Assembly: GCA_003402285.1 (NCBI GenBank)
Contig: QFXG01000025.1
Span: forward strand, 1-64,000
Direction: 5' to 3'
DNA: 64,000 nt
Source: Candidatus Nitrotoga sp. SPKER
GTDB taxonomy: Bacteria; Pseudomonadota; Gammaproteobacteria; Burkholderiales; Gallionellaceae
The notes under the pieces were generated by a model. It saw nothing but the letters and a program-made list of their open reading frames with translations. It made no database searches and was not told where the DNA came from. The position numbers were made by a program, and so were the translations under genes. This document shows, piece after piece, positions 54,074 to 64,000 of the stretch; positions within the stretch are counted from its first letter, which is position 1, and every line of letters starts with the position of its first letter.

Positions 54074-55147
54074 ATGTCTATGGACGCTGAGCTTGCGTCA
54101 TGGCTTGCCCTGAACCAGATACCTGGTTTAGGCAATCAAGGTTTGTGTCGTCTGCTGCAAACTTTTGGTACTCCAGCCCAAATTTTCGCCACGCCAGTAA
54201 ATACTCTCCAACAAGTAGTCCAACCAGCAATTGCTGCAATCATCACGCAAGGCTGGAATGAAGAAAAATTTGCACCCATTGCCAGTTGGCTGGCTGATCC
54301 TCACAACCATATTGTCACACTGGCAGACCCTGACTATCCGCAGGCGCTCCTTAATATTTCTGATCCACCATTACTGCTGTATGTAAAAGGACGGCTTGAA
54401 TTGCTTAATCACTCGGCACTCGCCGTTGTTGGCAGTCGCAACGCTACCCCACAAGGGTTGAGCAATGCGGAGGCGTTTGCTCAGGCAGCGAGCGCTGCGG
54501 GGCTGTGCATTGTTAGTGGCATGGCACATGGCATAGACACCGCAGCACATCACGGAGGGTTGCGCGAATATGGTTCTAGCATAGGCATCGTTGGCACGGG
54601 GCTGGACAAAGTTTACCCTGCTGCCAACCGTCAGCTGGCGCATCAACTGGCACAGGAAGGTGCATTGATTTCCGAGTTTTCATTAGGGACTCCGCCATTA
54701 GCGGCAAATTTTCCGCGCCGCAATCGCATTATTAGCGGTCTTAGCTTAGGGTGTTTAGTAGTCGAAGCTTCTCTGCAAAGCGGTTCACTGATTACTGCCC
54801 GTATGGCATTGGAACAAGGTCGTGACGTTTTCGCTATTCCCGGTTCCATCCACGCCCCACAGACAAAAGGATGTCATCATTTGATCAAGCAGGGTGCTAA
54901 ACTGGCAGAGTGCGCGCAAGATATTCTAGATGAACTGGGACCGTTTCCCGCCAGTTCGACCCCGCAGTCTTCCATAGTCGAGGACCATCCTTTATTAAAA
55001 CATTTAGGTTTCGACCCGGTAGATATGGATAGCTTGAGCCAACGCAGTGGCTTGACGATTGCAGCGCTATCCGCCATCCTGTTGCAACTGGAGCTGGAGG
55101 GTGACATTGCAACTTTACCAGGCGGGCTTTATCAACGTATAAACTAA
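54074..55147 (+). CDS. dprA: DNA-processing protein DprA
   Basis: DprA loads RecA on incoming single-stranded DNA in natural transformation. The 357 residues show an N-terminal SAM/HhH region (WLALNQIPGLGNQGLCRLL), the Rossmann core (VVGSRNATPQGL near 116, SGMAHGIDTAAHHG, GTGLDKVYPAANRQL, SEFSLGTPPLAANFPRRNRIISGLS) and a winged-helix C-terminus. Together with pilT/pilU/pilC/pilD it fits a competent strain. The in-frame ATG two codons later is an equal start. Confidence 0.96.
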   Translation: MSMDAELASWLALNQIPGLGNQGLCRLLQTFGTPAQIFATPVNTLQQVVQPAIAAIITQGWNEEKFAPIASWLADPHNHIVTLADPDYPQALLNISDPPLLLYVKGRLELLNHSALAVVGSRNATPQGLSNAEAFAQAASAAGLCIVSGMAHGIDTAAHHGGLREYGSSIGIVGTGLDKVYPAANRQLAHQLAQEGALISEFSLGTPPLAANFPRRNRIISGLSLGCLVVEASLQSGSLITARMALEQGRDVFAIPGSIHAPQTKGCHHLIKQGAKLAECAQDILDELGPFPASSTPQSSIVEDHPLLKHLGFDPVDMDSLSQRSGLTIAALSAILLQLELEGDIATLPGGLYQRIN

Positions 55148-55301
55148 ACTTGTAATGGTTCTGATCTGGTAGAACAATCATCCCCGCAGGAGAAAAAAAT
55201 CCCACAGGAGAGAAAAATTATAACTATGCATAATTTTTTACGCTTGATTTAGTTACACCTAGTTTAATCATTACCTAACAATCAATTTTTATCGGGGCAT
55301 T

Positions 55302-55757
55302 ATGTTTGATATTTTAATGTTTTTATTTGAAAGCTATTTTCATGCGGGCCGTTATCCTAATTCTGACAAGTTATCCCGCAAATTATCTGCCGCCGGGTTT
55401 GAAGATGAGGACATTCATTTAGCGTTGACCTGGTTGTCTGGCCTGGAGCAGTTGAACAAAGCAAACTACCCATCCATCATTAATGATAGTAGTGGACGCT
55501 TTTATGCTGACCTGGAAATCAAGCGCATGAGCTTTGAAGTGCGCTGTTTTCTGACATTTTGGGAACAAAATAAAATAATCACACCGGTGGAACGAGAAAT
55601 GATCCTGGACCGTGCGGTTGCATTGAACCGTGAAAATTTGCCGCTGGACAAAGTCAAGCTTATCACGCTCATGGTGTTGTGGAATCAACGTCAAGACCTG
55701 GATCCTTTAATAGTCGAAGATCTGCTTACCCCAGCTGATTCCAGTTCCTTACATTAA
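55302..55757 (+). CDS. smg: Smg protein (DUF494)
   Basis: The 151-residue all-helical protein begins MFDILMFLFESYFHAGRYP, as Smg does. Its place between dprA and topA is conserved. Function is not established. A weak A+T hairpin (AAAATTAT / ATAATTTT near 55214-55238) and a 155-bp gap separate it from dprA. Confidence 0.93.
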   Translation: MFDILMFLFESYFHAGRYPNSDKLSRKLSAAGFEDEDIHLALTWLSGLEQLNKANYPSIINDSSGRFYADLEIKRMSFEVRCFLTFWEQNKIITPVEREMILDRAVALNRENLPLDKVKLITLMVLWNQRQDLDPLIVEDLLTPADSSSLH

Positions 55758-55778
55758 ACATTAAACAAAAATACAATC

Positions 55779-58412
55779 ATGGCGAGTAATTTACTAATCG
55801 TTGAGTCCCCGGCCAAAGCCGTCACCCTGAAAAAATATCTGGGTAAAGATTTTGAGATACTGGCGACCTACGGACATGTACGCGACCTGATACCGAAATC
55901 AGGAGCGATCGATACTGAACATGATTTTGCCATGCAGTATGAAATTATTGCGCGCAACAGCAAACATGTAGATGCCATTGCCAAAGCCGCTGCTCAGGCA
56001 GACCACATCTATCTGGCACCTGACCCGGATCGTGAAGGGGAAGCCATTGCCTGGCATGTCGCTGAGTTACTCAAAGGCAAGCGCAATTTGAAAAATAAGT
56101 CCATGCAGCGTGTGGTATTTTACGAAATAACCCAGTCTGCGGTGCGCGAAGCGGTTGCCCATCCGCGTGAAATTTCTATTCCGTTGGTGAACGCGCAACA
56201 GGCGCGACGTGCGCTGGATTATTTGGTGGGTTTCAATCTGTCGCCGTTACTGTGGCGCAAAATACGCCCCGGGCTTTCTGCTGGACGTGTACAAAGCCCG
56301 GCGCTGCGCCTGATCGTAGAACGTGAATTAGAAATCGAGGCATTCCGCTCGCAGGAATATTGGACGGTGCATCTCGATAGCCAGAAGAATAGTCAACCAT
56401 TTACCGCCAAGCAGTTTCAATATCAAGGGAAAAAACTGGAGCAGCTGGGTATCGCTAGTGAGACGGAATACCAGAAAATTTTTGACAACATCAGTGCGGC
56501 CAAATTGCCGCCGCGCGTAGTGCGCGTGGAAAAGAAAGCCAAGCAGCGCCATGCCGCTGCGCCATTCACTACTTCCACGCTGCAACAGGAGGCAGCACGC
56601 AAACTAGGTATGCCCACTGACCGCACTATGCGTATCGCCCAACAGCTTTATGAAGGTATCGACATCGGCGGTCAAGCGGTAGGGCTAATCAGTTATATGC
56701 GTACCGATTCCGTCACGCTGGCACAGGAAGCCCTGCAAGAAATACGTGGTTATATTGCTGCACAATTTGCACCAGACTATTTGCCTAAAACGGCACCGGT
56801 CTACAAAAGTAAAGCCAAGAATGCGCAGGAGGCTCACGAAGCCATACGACCGACCTCGATTGCACGCACCCCGGATAGCATGCGGGAATTTCTTACCATA
56901 GATCAAGCGCGGCTCTATGAAATGATCTGGAAACGTACCCTCGCCTGTCAAATGGCTCCAGCACGCTTCGATACAGTCAGTCTTGATATTCGTCTCGGCG
57001 GGGATGACACCTTGTTCCGTGCCAGCGGCCAAACCCTCGTATTCCCTGGCTTTATCGCAGTCTATCAAGAAAGCACAGATGACAGCGAAGAAGAAGAAAA
57101 CAAAAAATTGCCGCCTTTGGAAGAGGGAGAGACCATTCCTCTTGACAAACTGTATGGTGAACAGCATTTTACCCAGCCGCCACCGCGATTTTCCGAAGCC
57201 AGCTTAGTAAAAACTTTAGAAGAACATGGCATCGGGCGCCCCTCAACTTACGCCAGCATCATTTCTACGCTACAGGCTCGTGAATATGCCATGCTGGACA
57301 AAAAACGATTCAAGCCGACCGATGTTGGACGTGTTGTTAACCGTTTTCTCACTGAACATTTTACGCGCTATGTCGATTACGGATTTACTGCACAAATGGA
57401 GGATGAGCTGGATGAAATTTCCGATGGCAAGCGCGACTGGATTCCAGTATTAAACGATTTCTGGCATCCGTTCACTGCACTTATACAAGATAAAAAGAGC
57501 ATCGAGCGTAAAGATGTAACACAAGAATTAATTGATGAAGCCTGCCCCAAGTGTGGCAAGCCTCTGGCTACCCGTTTGGGTAAACGTGGCAACTTCATTG
57601 GCTGCACAGCCTTCCCGGAATGCGACTACACACGCAACCTTGCGGGTGAAGCCGATACCGGGGAAGCACGCAAGGAGCTAGGGAATGATCCAGTCAGCGG
57701 TTTACCCGTGCTATTGTTGCGCGGTCCTTATGGCTATTACATACAACTTGGTGAAGTAGAGGCAGGTTCAAAAACAAAACCCAAACGTATTTCCTGGCCG
57801 AAAGAATTACCACCAGACAGTGCAGACCTTGCTGCTGCTACACAGTTACTACAACTTCCCAAAGAATTAGGACTTCACCCTGAGGGCGGCAAAAAAATTA
57901 TCGTCAACATCGGACGCTTTGGCCCGTATGTCGGGCATGATGGAAAGTTTAAATCCATTCCCAAGGGAGACAGTGTTTTCACCATACAGCTGGAACGCGC
58001 AGTCGCACTATTAGCAGAAGCAAGGACTTCCAATACTGTATTACGGGAGCTGGGTGTGCATCCGGATGATCAAAAGCCGGTAGAGGTCTGCAATGGCCGC
58101 TATGGGCCCTATGTAAAACATGGGAAAGTTAACGCCACGTTGCCTAAAGATCTATCCCCGGAAGAAATAACATTACAAGAAGGTTTGGTGCTACTGGCAG
58201 AACGTGTGGCAAAAGGGCCCTCTTTAAAGAAAACTACCGCCAAGATAAAGTCTGCTACTCCGAAAAAGGCCGCTACTCCGAAAAAGGCCGCTACTCCGAA
58301 AAAGGCCGCTACTCCGAAAAAGGTCGCTACTCCGAAAAAGGTCGCTGCTCCGAAAAAGGTCGCTGCTCCGAAAAAGGTCGCTGCTCCGAAAAAGGTCGCT
58401 GCTCCGAAGTAA
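55779..58412 (+). CDS. topA: DNA topoisomerase I
   Basis: This type IA topoisomerase relaxes negative supercoils. The 877 residues start with the Toprim domain (LLIVESPAKAVTLKKYLG, DPDREGEAIAWH near 90). The catalytic Tyr lies in GLISYMRTDSVTLA near residue 305. A C-terminal zinc-ribbon (CPKCGKPLATRLG...CTAFPEC near 590) and further topo repeats follow. The last ~55 residues are a low-complexity Ala/Pro/Lys tail made by a tandem repeat. It follows smg by 21 bp. Confidence 0.97.
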   Translation: MASNLLIVESPAKAVTLKKYLGKDFEILATYGHVRDLIPKSGAIDTEHDFAMQYEIIARNSKHVDAIAKAAAQADHIYLAPDPDREGEAIAWHVAELLKGKRNLKNKSMQRVVFYEITQSAVREAVAHPREISIPLVNAQQARRALDYLVGFNLSPLLWRKIRPGLSAGRVQSPALRLIVERELEIEAFRSQEYWTVHLDSQKNSQPFTAKQFQYQGKKLEQLGIASETEYQKIFDNISAAKLPPRVVRVEKKAKQRHAAAPFTTSTLQQEAARKLGMPTDRTMRIAQQLYEGIDIGGQAVGLISYMRTDSVTLAQEALQEIRGYIAAQFAPDYLPKTAPVYKSKAKNAQEAHEAIRPTSIARTPDSMREFLTIDQARLYEMIWKRTLACQMAPARFDTVSLDIRLGGDDTLFRASGQTLVFPGFIAVYQESTDDSEEEENKKLPPLEEGETIPLDKLYGEQHFTQPPPRFSEASLVKTLEEHGIGRPSTYASIISTLQAREYAMLDKKRFKPTDVGRVVNRFLTEHFTRYVDYGFTAQMEDELDEISDGKRDWIPVLNDFWHPFTALIQDKKSIERKDVTQELIDEACPKCGKPLATRLGKRGNFIGCTAFPECDYTRNLAGEADTGEARKELGNDPVSGLPVLLLRGPYGYYIQLGEVEAGSKTKPKRISWPKELPPDSADLAAATQLLQLPKELGLHPEGGKKIIVNIGRFGPYVGHDGKFKSIPKGDSVFTIQLERAVALLAEARTSNTVLRELGVHPDDQKPVEVCNGRYGPYVKHGKVNATLPKDLSPEEITLQEGLVLLAERVAKGPSLKKTTAKIKSATPKKAATPKKAATPKKAATPKKVATPKKVAAPKKVAAPKKVAAPKKVAAPK
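58252..58410 (+). repeat. 18-bp tandem repeat coding the basic TopA tail
   Basis: The unit GCTACTCCGAAAAAGGCC, drifting to GCTGCTCCGAAAAAGGTC, is repeated about nine times in frame and codes for ATPKKA/APKKVA. Neighbouring units are nearly identical, so copy number may vary by slippage. Confidence 0.9.
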
Positions 58413-58618
58413 CAGTCCTGTTATGTAGAATCAGCCTCTCAAAAACAATTAGAGTCCGAAAATAAATATAGGAAAGTTGACAAATAAAGTCGTTACCTCT
58501 CGGGCATTGTGTTAAATATAATGAGTGGTATTTTTAACTGAACGTTTGTAGTTCTGAGTATATTTTGTTTAACCTTTTGTAACTTTTCAGCAACGTTGTT
58601 CAAGAAAGTAGACGGTCA

Positions 58619-59083
58619 TTACTTGAGTTTGTGCAGTTCAGTTTTAAGCGCTTCAATATTCTTCTCGTGCAATACGACCTGCTCTTGTAAGCTTTTTATA
58701 TTGCCTTCATTTCGATAATTTCTACCGTCTTTGTCCTTGAGAATTTCCGGGTTGTTTTTTCCATTTATCAGGTTGTGACGAGCTTCTTCGACCAGCTTTT
58801 GCTCTGTTGATAATTCTTCTTCAAGTATTTTGTGACGTAAGTTATCGCGATTTTTTTGTGTATCTGAATCTATTTTAAGAAAATTAGAAGGTGTAGCGTT
58901 ATTGCGCGCGCGTGCAGAAGAGGGCACGACAGTCAGTGGTTCCAGATTGATTTTCTTGGAACCTTTTGTAGGTGTGCTGGAATAAGTGACATGCCCATCA
59001 GCATCGACTTTTTTATATACTTCCGCCTGTGCCCAGCCGATATAACCCACACACAGAAAAACTAACGGGTAATGTAACTTCAT
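58619..59083 (-). CDS. DUF4124-domain exported protein
   Basis: I start at MKLHYPLVFLCVGYIGWAQA, a signal peptide, giving 154 residues. The DUF4124 segment EVYKKVDADGHVTYSSTPTKGSKKINL follows directly. The C-terminal ~90 residues form a charged coiled coil (ILEEELSTEQKLVEEARHNL, LQEQVVLHEKNIEALKTEL). This domain is found in many proteobacterial periplasmic proteins of unknown role. Confidence 0.85.
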   Translation of the reverse strand: MKLHYPLVFLCVGYIGWAQAEVYKKVDADGHVTYSSTPTKGSKKINLEPLTVVPSSARARNNATPSNFLKIDSDTQKNRDNLRHKILEEELSTEQKLVEEARHNLINGKNNPEILKDKDGRNYRNEGNIKSLQEQVVLHEKNIEALKTELHKLK

Positions 59084-59230
59084 CCGGTGCCTTACAAGAA
59101 TTATGTAGATAGAGTATAGAGCCAAAGTCAGCGTAAGTAGCATGAGGTTCCGAACATTCAAGACGAATACTTTTTCTATTGGCTGATAGCTGGATATATG
59201 GCTGACGAGTTGATATTAATAAAAATATTT

Positions 59231-60382
59231 TTATAATAAACGTGATTTATCACCCGACACAAAGCCACATAAAGGTCTATCCACGCCCTTGCCCAAAGCA
59301 ATTATTTTAAATAATTCACCCATCTCAGCAGGGCTGGTTAGCTTTTGCAGTTGTGCAGAAAGCGGAAAATAGTCGCGGGTATTTTCAGAGTCGGTCTCTG
59401 CCAATAAATCTGTGATGCCGCTGTTAATCAGGAAATAGGCTTGCGTTGTGTAGCCATACAGGTGCAGTCCTGCATCAATGGCCGCTTCCGCTACAGCGGT
59501 GAAATCGACATGCGCGGTAATGTCCTGCAAACCGGGTAGAAAGAATGGATCGTCATGTGCATGATGACGATAGTGGCACATGAGCGTGCCTTGTGTACGC
59601 TGCGGATGATAATACTCGCGCGCCCCAAAACCATAGTCAATGAATAGCAGTACACCTTGATGCAAGCGTTCGCTCAGGCTTTTGACCAAGCCACGTACAG
59701 AAAGTGACACCTCACTGAGCGTGTCATCAGGCACTTTGATCTGTTGGGCAATCTCTAGCAACATTGGGCTTTCTGGTGGGCGTTCCTGCCACACAAAGTT
59801 TTCTCCCTCGCTCGCCACGCCGCGTTCAATAATATCCGCATCAGTCCAATGCACCAAATGTACTGGCAGTGCATCTAACACTTCATTGGCGATAAGCACG
59901 CCAGAAATACTGTCTGGGGGCGCCTCCAGCCAATGTACACGGTCAATTAAATGGGGCACGCGTGTTTGTAGTAAAGCTTGTTGCCGTTCGCGCAAGTCGG
60001 CGCTGACTTCCAGGATGTTATAACGTTCAGGCAGACTATTGTGCCGCTCCAGCTCGCTCAATATATCAACTGCCAGCTTGCCGCTTCCCGCACCGAGCTC
60101 GAGAATATGCGGGGTGCTTTGCGCCATAATTTCAACTAATTGTTGCGCCAATGTTCGACCAAATAACGAAGAAATTTCCGGCGCGGTGACAAAATCCCCT
60201 GCTGCACCGAATTTGCGCGCCCCGGCACTGTAATAACCCATTCCCGGCGCGTATAACGCTAACTCCATAAAACGCGAAAATGGGATCCATCCTCCTTGCC
60301 GCATGATGTCTTGATGAATCAGATTACGCAATTGACCGCTGTGCGCCTGAGCTTCGGGGGATGGCAAGGGCAGTGAGGACAT
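59231..60382 (-). CDS. MidA-family SAM-dependent methyltransferase (DUF185)
   Basis: From MSSLPLPSPEAQAHSG the protein has about 383 residues. Family motifs are FSRFMELALYAPGMGYYSAG, GDFVTAPEISSLFG, the SAM site HILELGAGSGKLAVD and VLIANEVLDALPVHLV. The mitochondrial relatives (NDUFAF7/MidA) methylate an arginine of a complex I subunit. The bacterial target is not known. It is divergent from the pteridine reductase. Confidence 0.9.
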   Translation of the reverse strand: MSSLPLPSPEAQAHSGQLRNLIHQDIMRQGGWIPFSRFMELALYAPGMGYYSAGARKFGAAGDFVTAPEISSLFGRTLAQQLVEIMAQSTPHILELGAGSGKLAVDILSELERHNSLPERYNILEVSADLRERQQALLQTRVPHLIDRVHWLEAPPDSISGVLIANEVLDALPVHLVHWTDADIIERGVASEGENFVWQERPPESPMLLEIAQQIKVPDDTLSEVSLSVRGLVKSLSERLHQGVLLFIDYGFGAREYYHPQRTQGTLMCHYRHHAHDDPFFLPGLQDITAHVDFTAVAEAAIDAGLHLYGYTTQAYFLINSGITDLLAETDSENTRDYFPLSAQLQKLTSPAEMGELFKIIALGKGVDRPLCGFVSGDKSRLL

Positions 60383-60437
60383 GATTGAGGGATGAGGATG
60401 TGTTAAATTACAAGCCGTAAGTTTAGTGGAGAGCGCC

Positions 60438-61178
60438 ATGCAAGGTAAAGTGGTTTTGGTGACGGGTGGCGCAAAGCGCGTAGGCGCGGCGATCTGCCGC
60501 AAGCTGCATGCAGCGGGGGCAAATATCGCGCTGCATTACCGTTCTTCTGCGCAGGATGCCTTGGTTTTACAATCAGAACTAGATGCCGAACGTCCCGGTT
60601 CTGCCCTGCACATACAGGCAGATTTGCTGGATCCGCAAGCGCTGTCCCAGCTGGTAGCGGTAACGATCAATCACTTTGGGCGGTTGGATGCGCTGGTTAA
60701 CAATGCCTCCAGTTTTTTTGCTACGTCACTAGACGATGTTAATGATCAGAATTGGAACGATCTGATCGGTACCAACCTAAAAGCGCCGCTACTGCTCGCA
60801 CAAGCGGCAGCGCGGGAGTTACGCCACAACCACGGCGCCATTGTCAACATTGCGGATATTCATGCTGAACGACCCATGCACGGTTACCTGTTATATAACA
60901 TAGCAAAGGGCGGACTGGCTGCGCTCACGCGTGCCCTGGCACAGGAAATGGCTCCACAGGTGCGTGTTAACGCTATTGCTCCCGGTGTGATTGTGTGGCC
61001 TGAAAGTGCGGAATGGGACGATGAGACGCGACGGCGGAAGATCATCGCACACACTTTGCTCAAGCGCGAAGGCGAGCCAGACGATATTGCCCGTACCGTG
61101 AAATTTTTATTAAGTGATGCGCCCTACATTACCGGACAAATTATTGCGGTGGATGGTGGGCGCAGTATTAACCTTTGA
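60438..61178 (+). CDS. Pteridine reductase (SDR family, FolM-like)
   Basis: The 246-residue SDR has the NADPH motif TGGAKRVGAAICRKL, which is typical of pteridine reductases. NNASSFF lies near 88, NIADIHAERP near 140 with Asp in the place of the usual Ser, and the catalytic pair in LLYNIAKGG. It probably reduces dihydrofolate or dihydrobiopterin-type pterins. The ATG at 60438 has GGAG ten bases upstream; a GTG at 60426 is possible. It is followed by ttcA with no gap. Confidence 0.9.
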   Translation: MQGKVVLVTGGAKRVGAAICRKLHAAGANIALHYRSSAQDALVLQSELDAERPGSALHIQADLLDPQALSQLVAVTINHFGRLDALVNNASSFFATSLDDVNDQNWNDLIGTNLKAPLLLAQAAARELRHNHGAIVNIADIHAERPMHGYLLYNIAKGGLAALTRALAQEMAPQVRVNAIAPGVIVWPESAEWDDETRRRKIIAHTLLKREGEPDDIARTVKFLLSDAPYITGQIIAVDGGRSINL

Positions 61179-62036
61179 ATGAATAATATGAACGCTATTA
61201 CGCACCCCATCCATTTTGAGCATCACTCCAGCAATTTTAACCGTCTGCGCGGACGGCTGGAACAGCAAGTTGGCCGTGCTATCGGCGACTTCAACATGAT
61301 CGAGGAAGGCGACACTATCATGGTGTGCATGTCCGGTGGCAAGGATTCTTACACCCTACTGGAAATTTTACGAACGCTGCAAAAACGTGCACCGATTAAT
61401 TTTCGCCTGATTGCCATGAATCTGGATCAAAAGCAGCCGGGTTTTCCGGAGCACATACTGCCAGACTATTTTAAATCCACCGGCATCGAGTATCACATTG
61501 AAACCCAGGACACCTATTCCATAGTCAAAGAGAAGATTCCAGAAGGCAAAACCACCTGTTCACTCTGTTCGCGTTTACGTCGCGGTATTATTTATCGCGT
61601 GGCCGGAGAGCTGGGTGCGAACAAGATCGCATTGGGCCACCACCGTGACGACATGATAGAGACGCTGTTTCTGAATATATTTTTTGGCGGCAAACTCAAG
61701 GCCATGCCGCCGAAGCTGGTTACGGATAAGGGCGACCACGTGGTGATTCGTCCACTGGCTTATTGTGCCGAGAAGGACATTGCCAGTTTTGCTCGCACCC
61801 TGAAATTTCCCATCATCCCGTGCAATCTGTGCGGTGCACAGGAAAACCTGCAACGCCAGAATATCAAGGAAATGTTAACTGCGTGGGAGCGCCAGTACCC
61901 TGGTCGCAGTCAGTCCATCTTCACCGCCATGCAAAACGTGAAATCCTCACATCTGATGGATAGCAAGTTGTTCGACTTCAAAAATATCAATGTGGGCGAT
62001 ATGGTGGATGAAGGCGATGTGGCATTTGATGTTTAA
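61179..62036 (+). CDS. ttcA: tRNA 2-thiocytidine synthetase TtcA
   Basis: TtcA thiolates cytidine 32 of some tRNAs using ATP and an iron-sulfur cluster. The 285 residues have the PP-loop [15 protein letters not shown] near 51, [10 protein letters not shown] near 130 and [14 protein letters not shown] near 215. The two CxxC pairs provide the cluster ligands. It starts one base after the pteridine reductase stop. Confidence 0.97.
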   Translation: MNNMNAITHPIHFEHHSSNFNRLRGRLEQQVGRAIGDFNMIEEGDTIMVCMSGGKDSYTLLEILRTLQKRAPINFRLIAMNLDQKQPGFPEHILPDYFKSTGIEYHIETQDTYSIVKEKIPEGKTTCSLCSRLRRGIIYRVAGELGANKIALGHHRDDMIETLFLNIFFGGKLKAMPPKLVTDKGDHVVIRPLAYCAEKDIASFARTLKFPIIPCNLCGAQENLQRQNIKEMLTAWERQYPGRSQSIFTAMQNVKSSHLMDSKLFDFKNINVGDMVDEGDVAFDV

Positions 62037-62105
62037 GTTTAAGGTGATGAAGTCAGTGCCAGTAGTTTTAGTAGGATTTAATTAAAAAATTACGGAGTTA
62101 CGACT

Positions 62106-63038
62106 ATGTTGACAGCAACCCAAAAGAAAACCGCCGAGGCTCTCGTAAATATTTTTGAAACCGGCGAAGTGCTGGGCGATTATGGTCAGGTGACACTGAT
62201 TGCTGGTGACACGGGACACCTCACATTCGGCCGGTCGCAGACCACACTCGGCTCAGGCAATTTAAGTGAATTAATGCAACGTTATTGTGCGAACTCGGGT
62301 GCCCGTTTCGGTAGCCGTTTATCATTATATCTGCCACGTTTTGTGGCACGTGACCTTAAGCTGGATAAAGAATTAAAACTGCATAACCTGCTACGTGCCA
62401 GCGCTGACGACACCGTTATGCGCGATACGCAGGATACCTTTTTCGACGAGACCTATTGGCAGCCTGCCGCTCAAACTGCGGAGCGTTTAAAGATCACAAG
62501 TCCGCTTGGCGTGGCGGTGGTATACGACAGCTTCGTACATGGCTCATGGAAATTAATGCGTATCCGCACCACACAACAGGTGGGCGAGATCTCCAGTGCC
62601 GGCGAGCAGAAATGGATTGCCGCTTATGTAGCCATCCGACGCGCTTGGCTGGCCGAAAATACTCGCGCTGATTTACGCGCCACCGTTTATCGCATGGATA
62701 CCTTCCAGCGTTTAATTGATCAGGGTTACTGGGGGCTAGAGCTACCACTGGTTGTACGCGGCCAAGAAATTTCCAGTGTCACGTTGTCAGCTACTCCGCG
62801 CGGCTGTTACGATGGGCCACAGCCGGGAACGCGTTCATTAGCTCTGCAATCGCCTCTGCAACGCGGGCTGGATGTACGCCTTCTCCAACTGGGACTGTCG
62901 GATCGCGGCGTGGACATTAAAGCGGATGGAATATTCGGTCAAACCTCACAGCAACTTGTTAAAAAATACCAATCTACCCAAGGTCTACCGATGACCGGTG
63001 TGGCCGACGTGGCGTTAGTTGCGCAGCTTATTGCATGA
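62106..63038 (+). CDS. Chitosanase-like (GH46) hydrolase with peptidoglycan-binding domain, no signal peptide
   Basis: The 310-residue protein starts LTATQKKTAEALVNIFETGE. The GH46 N-terminal pattern follows with the general acid Glu in FETGE, then GDYGQVTLIAGDTGHLTFGR, whose Asp matches the catalytic Asp of GH46 chitosanases. The C-terminal ~65 residues are a PG_binding_1 domain (LDVRLLQLGL, DGIFGQTSQQLVKKYQSTQGL). No signal peptide is present. Such proteins may act on cell-wall glycans when released, or as an endolysin-like enzyme. Substrate is inferred. Confidence 0.75.
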   Translation: MLTATQKKTAEALVNIFETGEVLGDYGQVTLIAGDTGHLTFGRSQTTLGSGNLSELMQRYCANSGARFGSRLSLYLPRFVARDLKLDKELKLHNLLRASADDTVMRDTQDTFFDETYWQPAAQTAERLKITSPLGVAVVYDSFVHGSWKLMRIRTTQQVGEISSAGEQKWIAAYVAIRRAWLAENTRADLRATVYRMDTFQRLIDQGYWGLELPLVVRGQEISSVTLSATPRGCYDGPQPGTRSLALQSPLQRGLDVRLLQLGLSDRGVDIKADGIFGQTSQQLVKKYQSTQGLPMTGVADVALVAQLIA

Positions 63039-63130
63039 GTTGTTAATGATGTTCTCCACTCACGAACCTTCGTATTGGAAATAACACATACTTGCTTTCC
63101 CCCCTCATTTACAGTAATTTGTTTGCTTGC

Positions 63131-64000
<870 letters not shown>

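Noticed and set aside
58252..58410. Tandem repeat considered as a CRISPR array
   Set aside because: Units are contiguous with no spacers and are in frame in topA.

Overview
The window is a chromosomal segment of a Gram-negative, type IV-piliated bacterium, most likely a betaproteobacterium. The gene orders aat-ate-pyrD, pilC-pilD-coaE-zapD-yacG, yggU-yggT-proC-yggS next to pilT-pilU, def-fmt-rsmB-DUF4390-ntrY-ntrX and LysM-dprA-smg-topA are the ones I know from Betaproteobacteria. Base composition is close to half G+C and a mono-heme membrane protein is present. A Gallionellaceae/Nitrosomonadales member would fit, but that is inference.

Layout. 0-2.2 kb: edge of a probable envelope-glycan region (alkaline-phosphatase/sulfatase-fold protein and a TagD-like cytidylyltransferase). 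2.2-11.6 kb: housekeeping genes (pmbA, darP/yjgA, carboxylesterase, aat-ate, pyrD, PBP1A, a nucleotidyltransferase-like protein, mltA). 11.9-13.7 kb: a decayed integron platform (N-terminal integron-integrase relic on the minus strand, an attI-like site, one nuclease cassette, debris). 13.7-21.4 kb: pilC-pilD-coaE-zapD-yacG, then minus-strand accessory genes including a cytochrome c-like membrane protein, and a small exported protein behind a near-consensus sigma-54 promoter. 21.4-27.2 kb: a second integron reading leftward, with at least four or five cassettes, several attC sites, an IS1182-type element inserted in one attC, an attI site and an inactivated intI. 27.2-41.9 kb: lipoprotein hydrolase, thiL-pgpA-nuclease, lpxH, two tandem peptidyl-prolyl isomerases, a TPR protein, glnS, cysS, small accessory genes, yggU-yggT-proC-yggS. 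42-46.6 kb: pilT-pilU, phoU, rpiA, a methyltransferase. 46.7-52.9 kb: ntrX/ntrY-like pair, DUF4390, rsmB, fmt, def. 53-63 kb: LysM protein, dprA, smg, topA, a DUF4124 protein, a MidA-type methyltransferase, pteridine reductase, ttcA, a chitosanase-like hydrolase. 63.1-64 kb: TPP riboswitch and the 5' part of thiC, which runs off the window.

Main observation: the intI start region and attI occur twice, in inverted orientation about 14.4 kb apart, so that two cassette arrays face each other across a block of core genes. The two copies align over roughly 170 bp, from the attI core through a shared near-palindrome into the first codons of intI, but are clearly diverged. Both integrases are dead. 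The arrays carry a PD-(D/E)XK/NucS-like protein and a 441-residue protein with a HEPN-like R-x6-H motif, both candidates for phage defence. Other points: fmt has no ATG/GTG/TTG start that keeps its first beta strand, one of the tandem isomerases has a decayed signal-peptide region, and topA ends in an 18-bp tandem repeat coding for a basic tail.

No rRNA, tRNA or CRISPR array was recognised.
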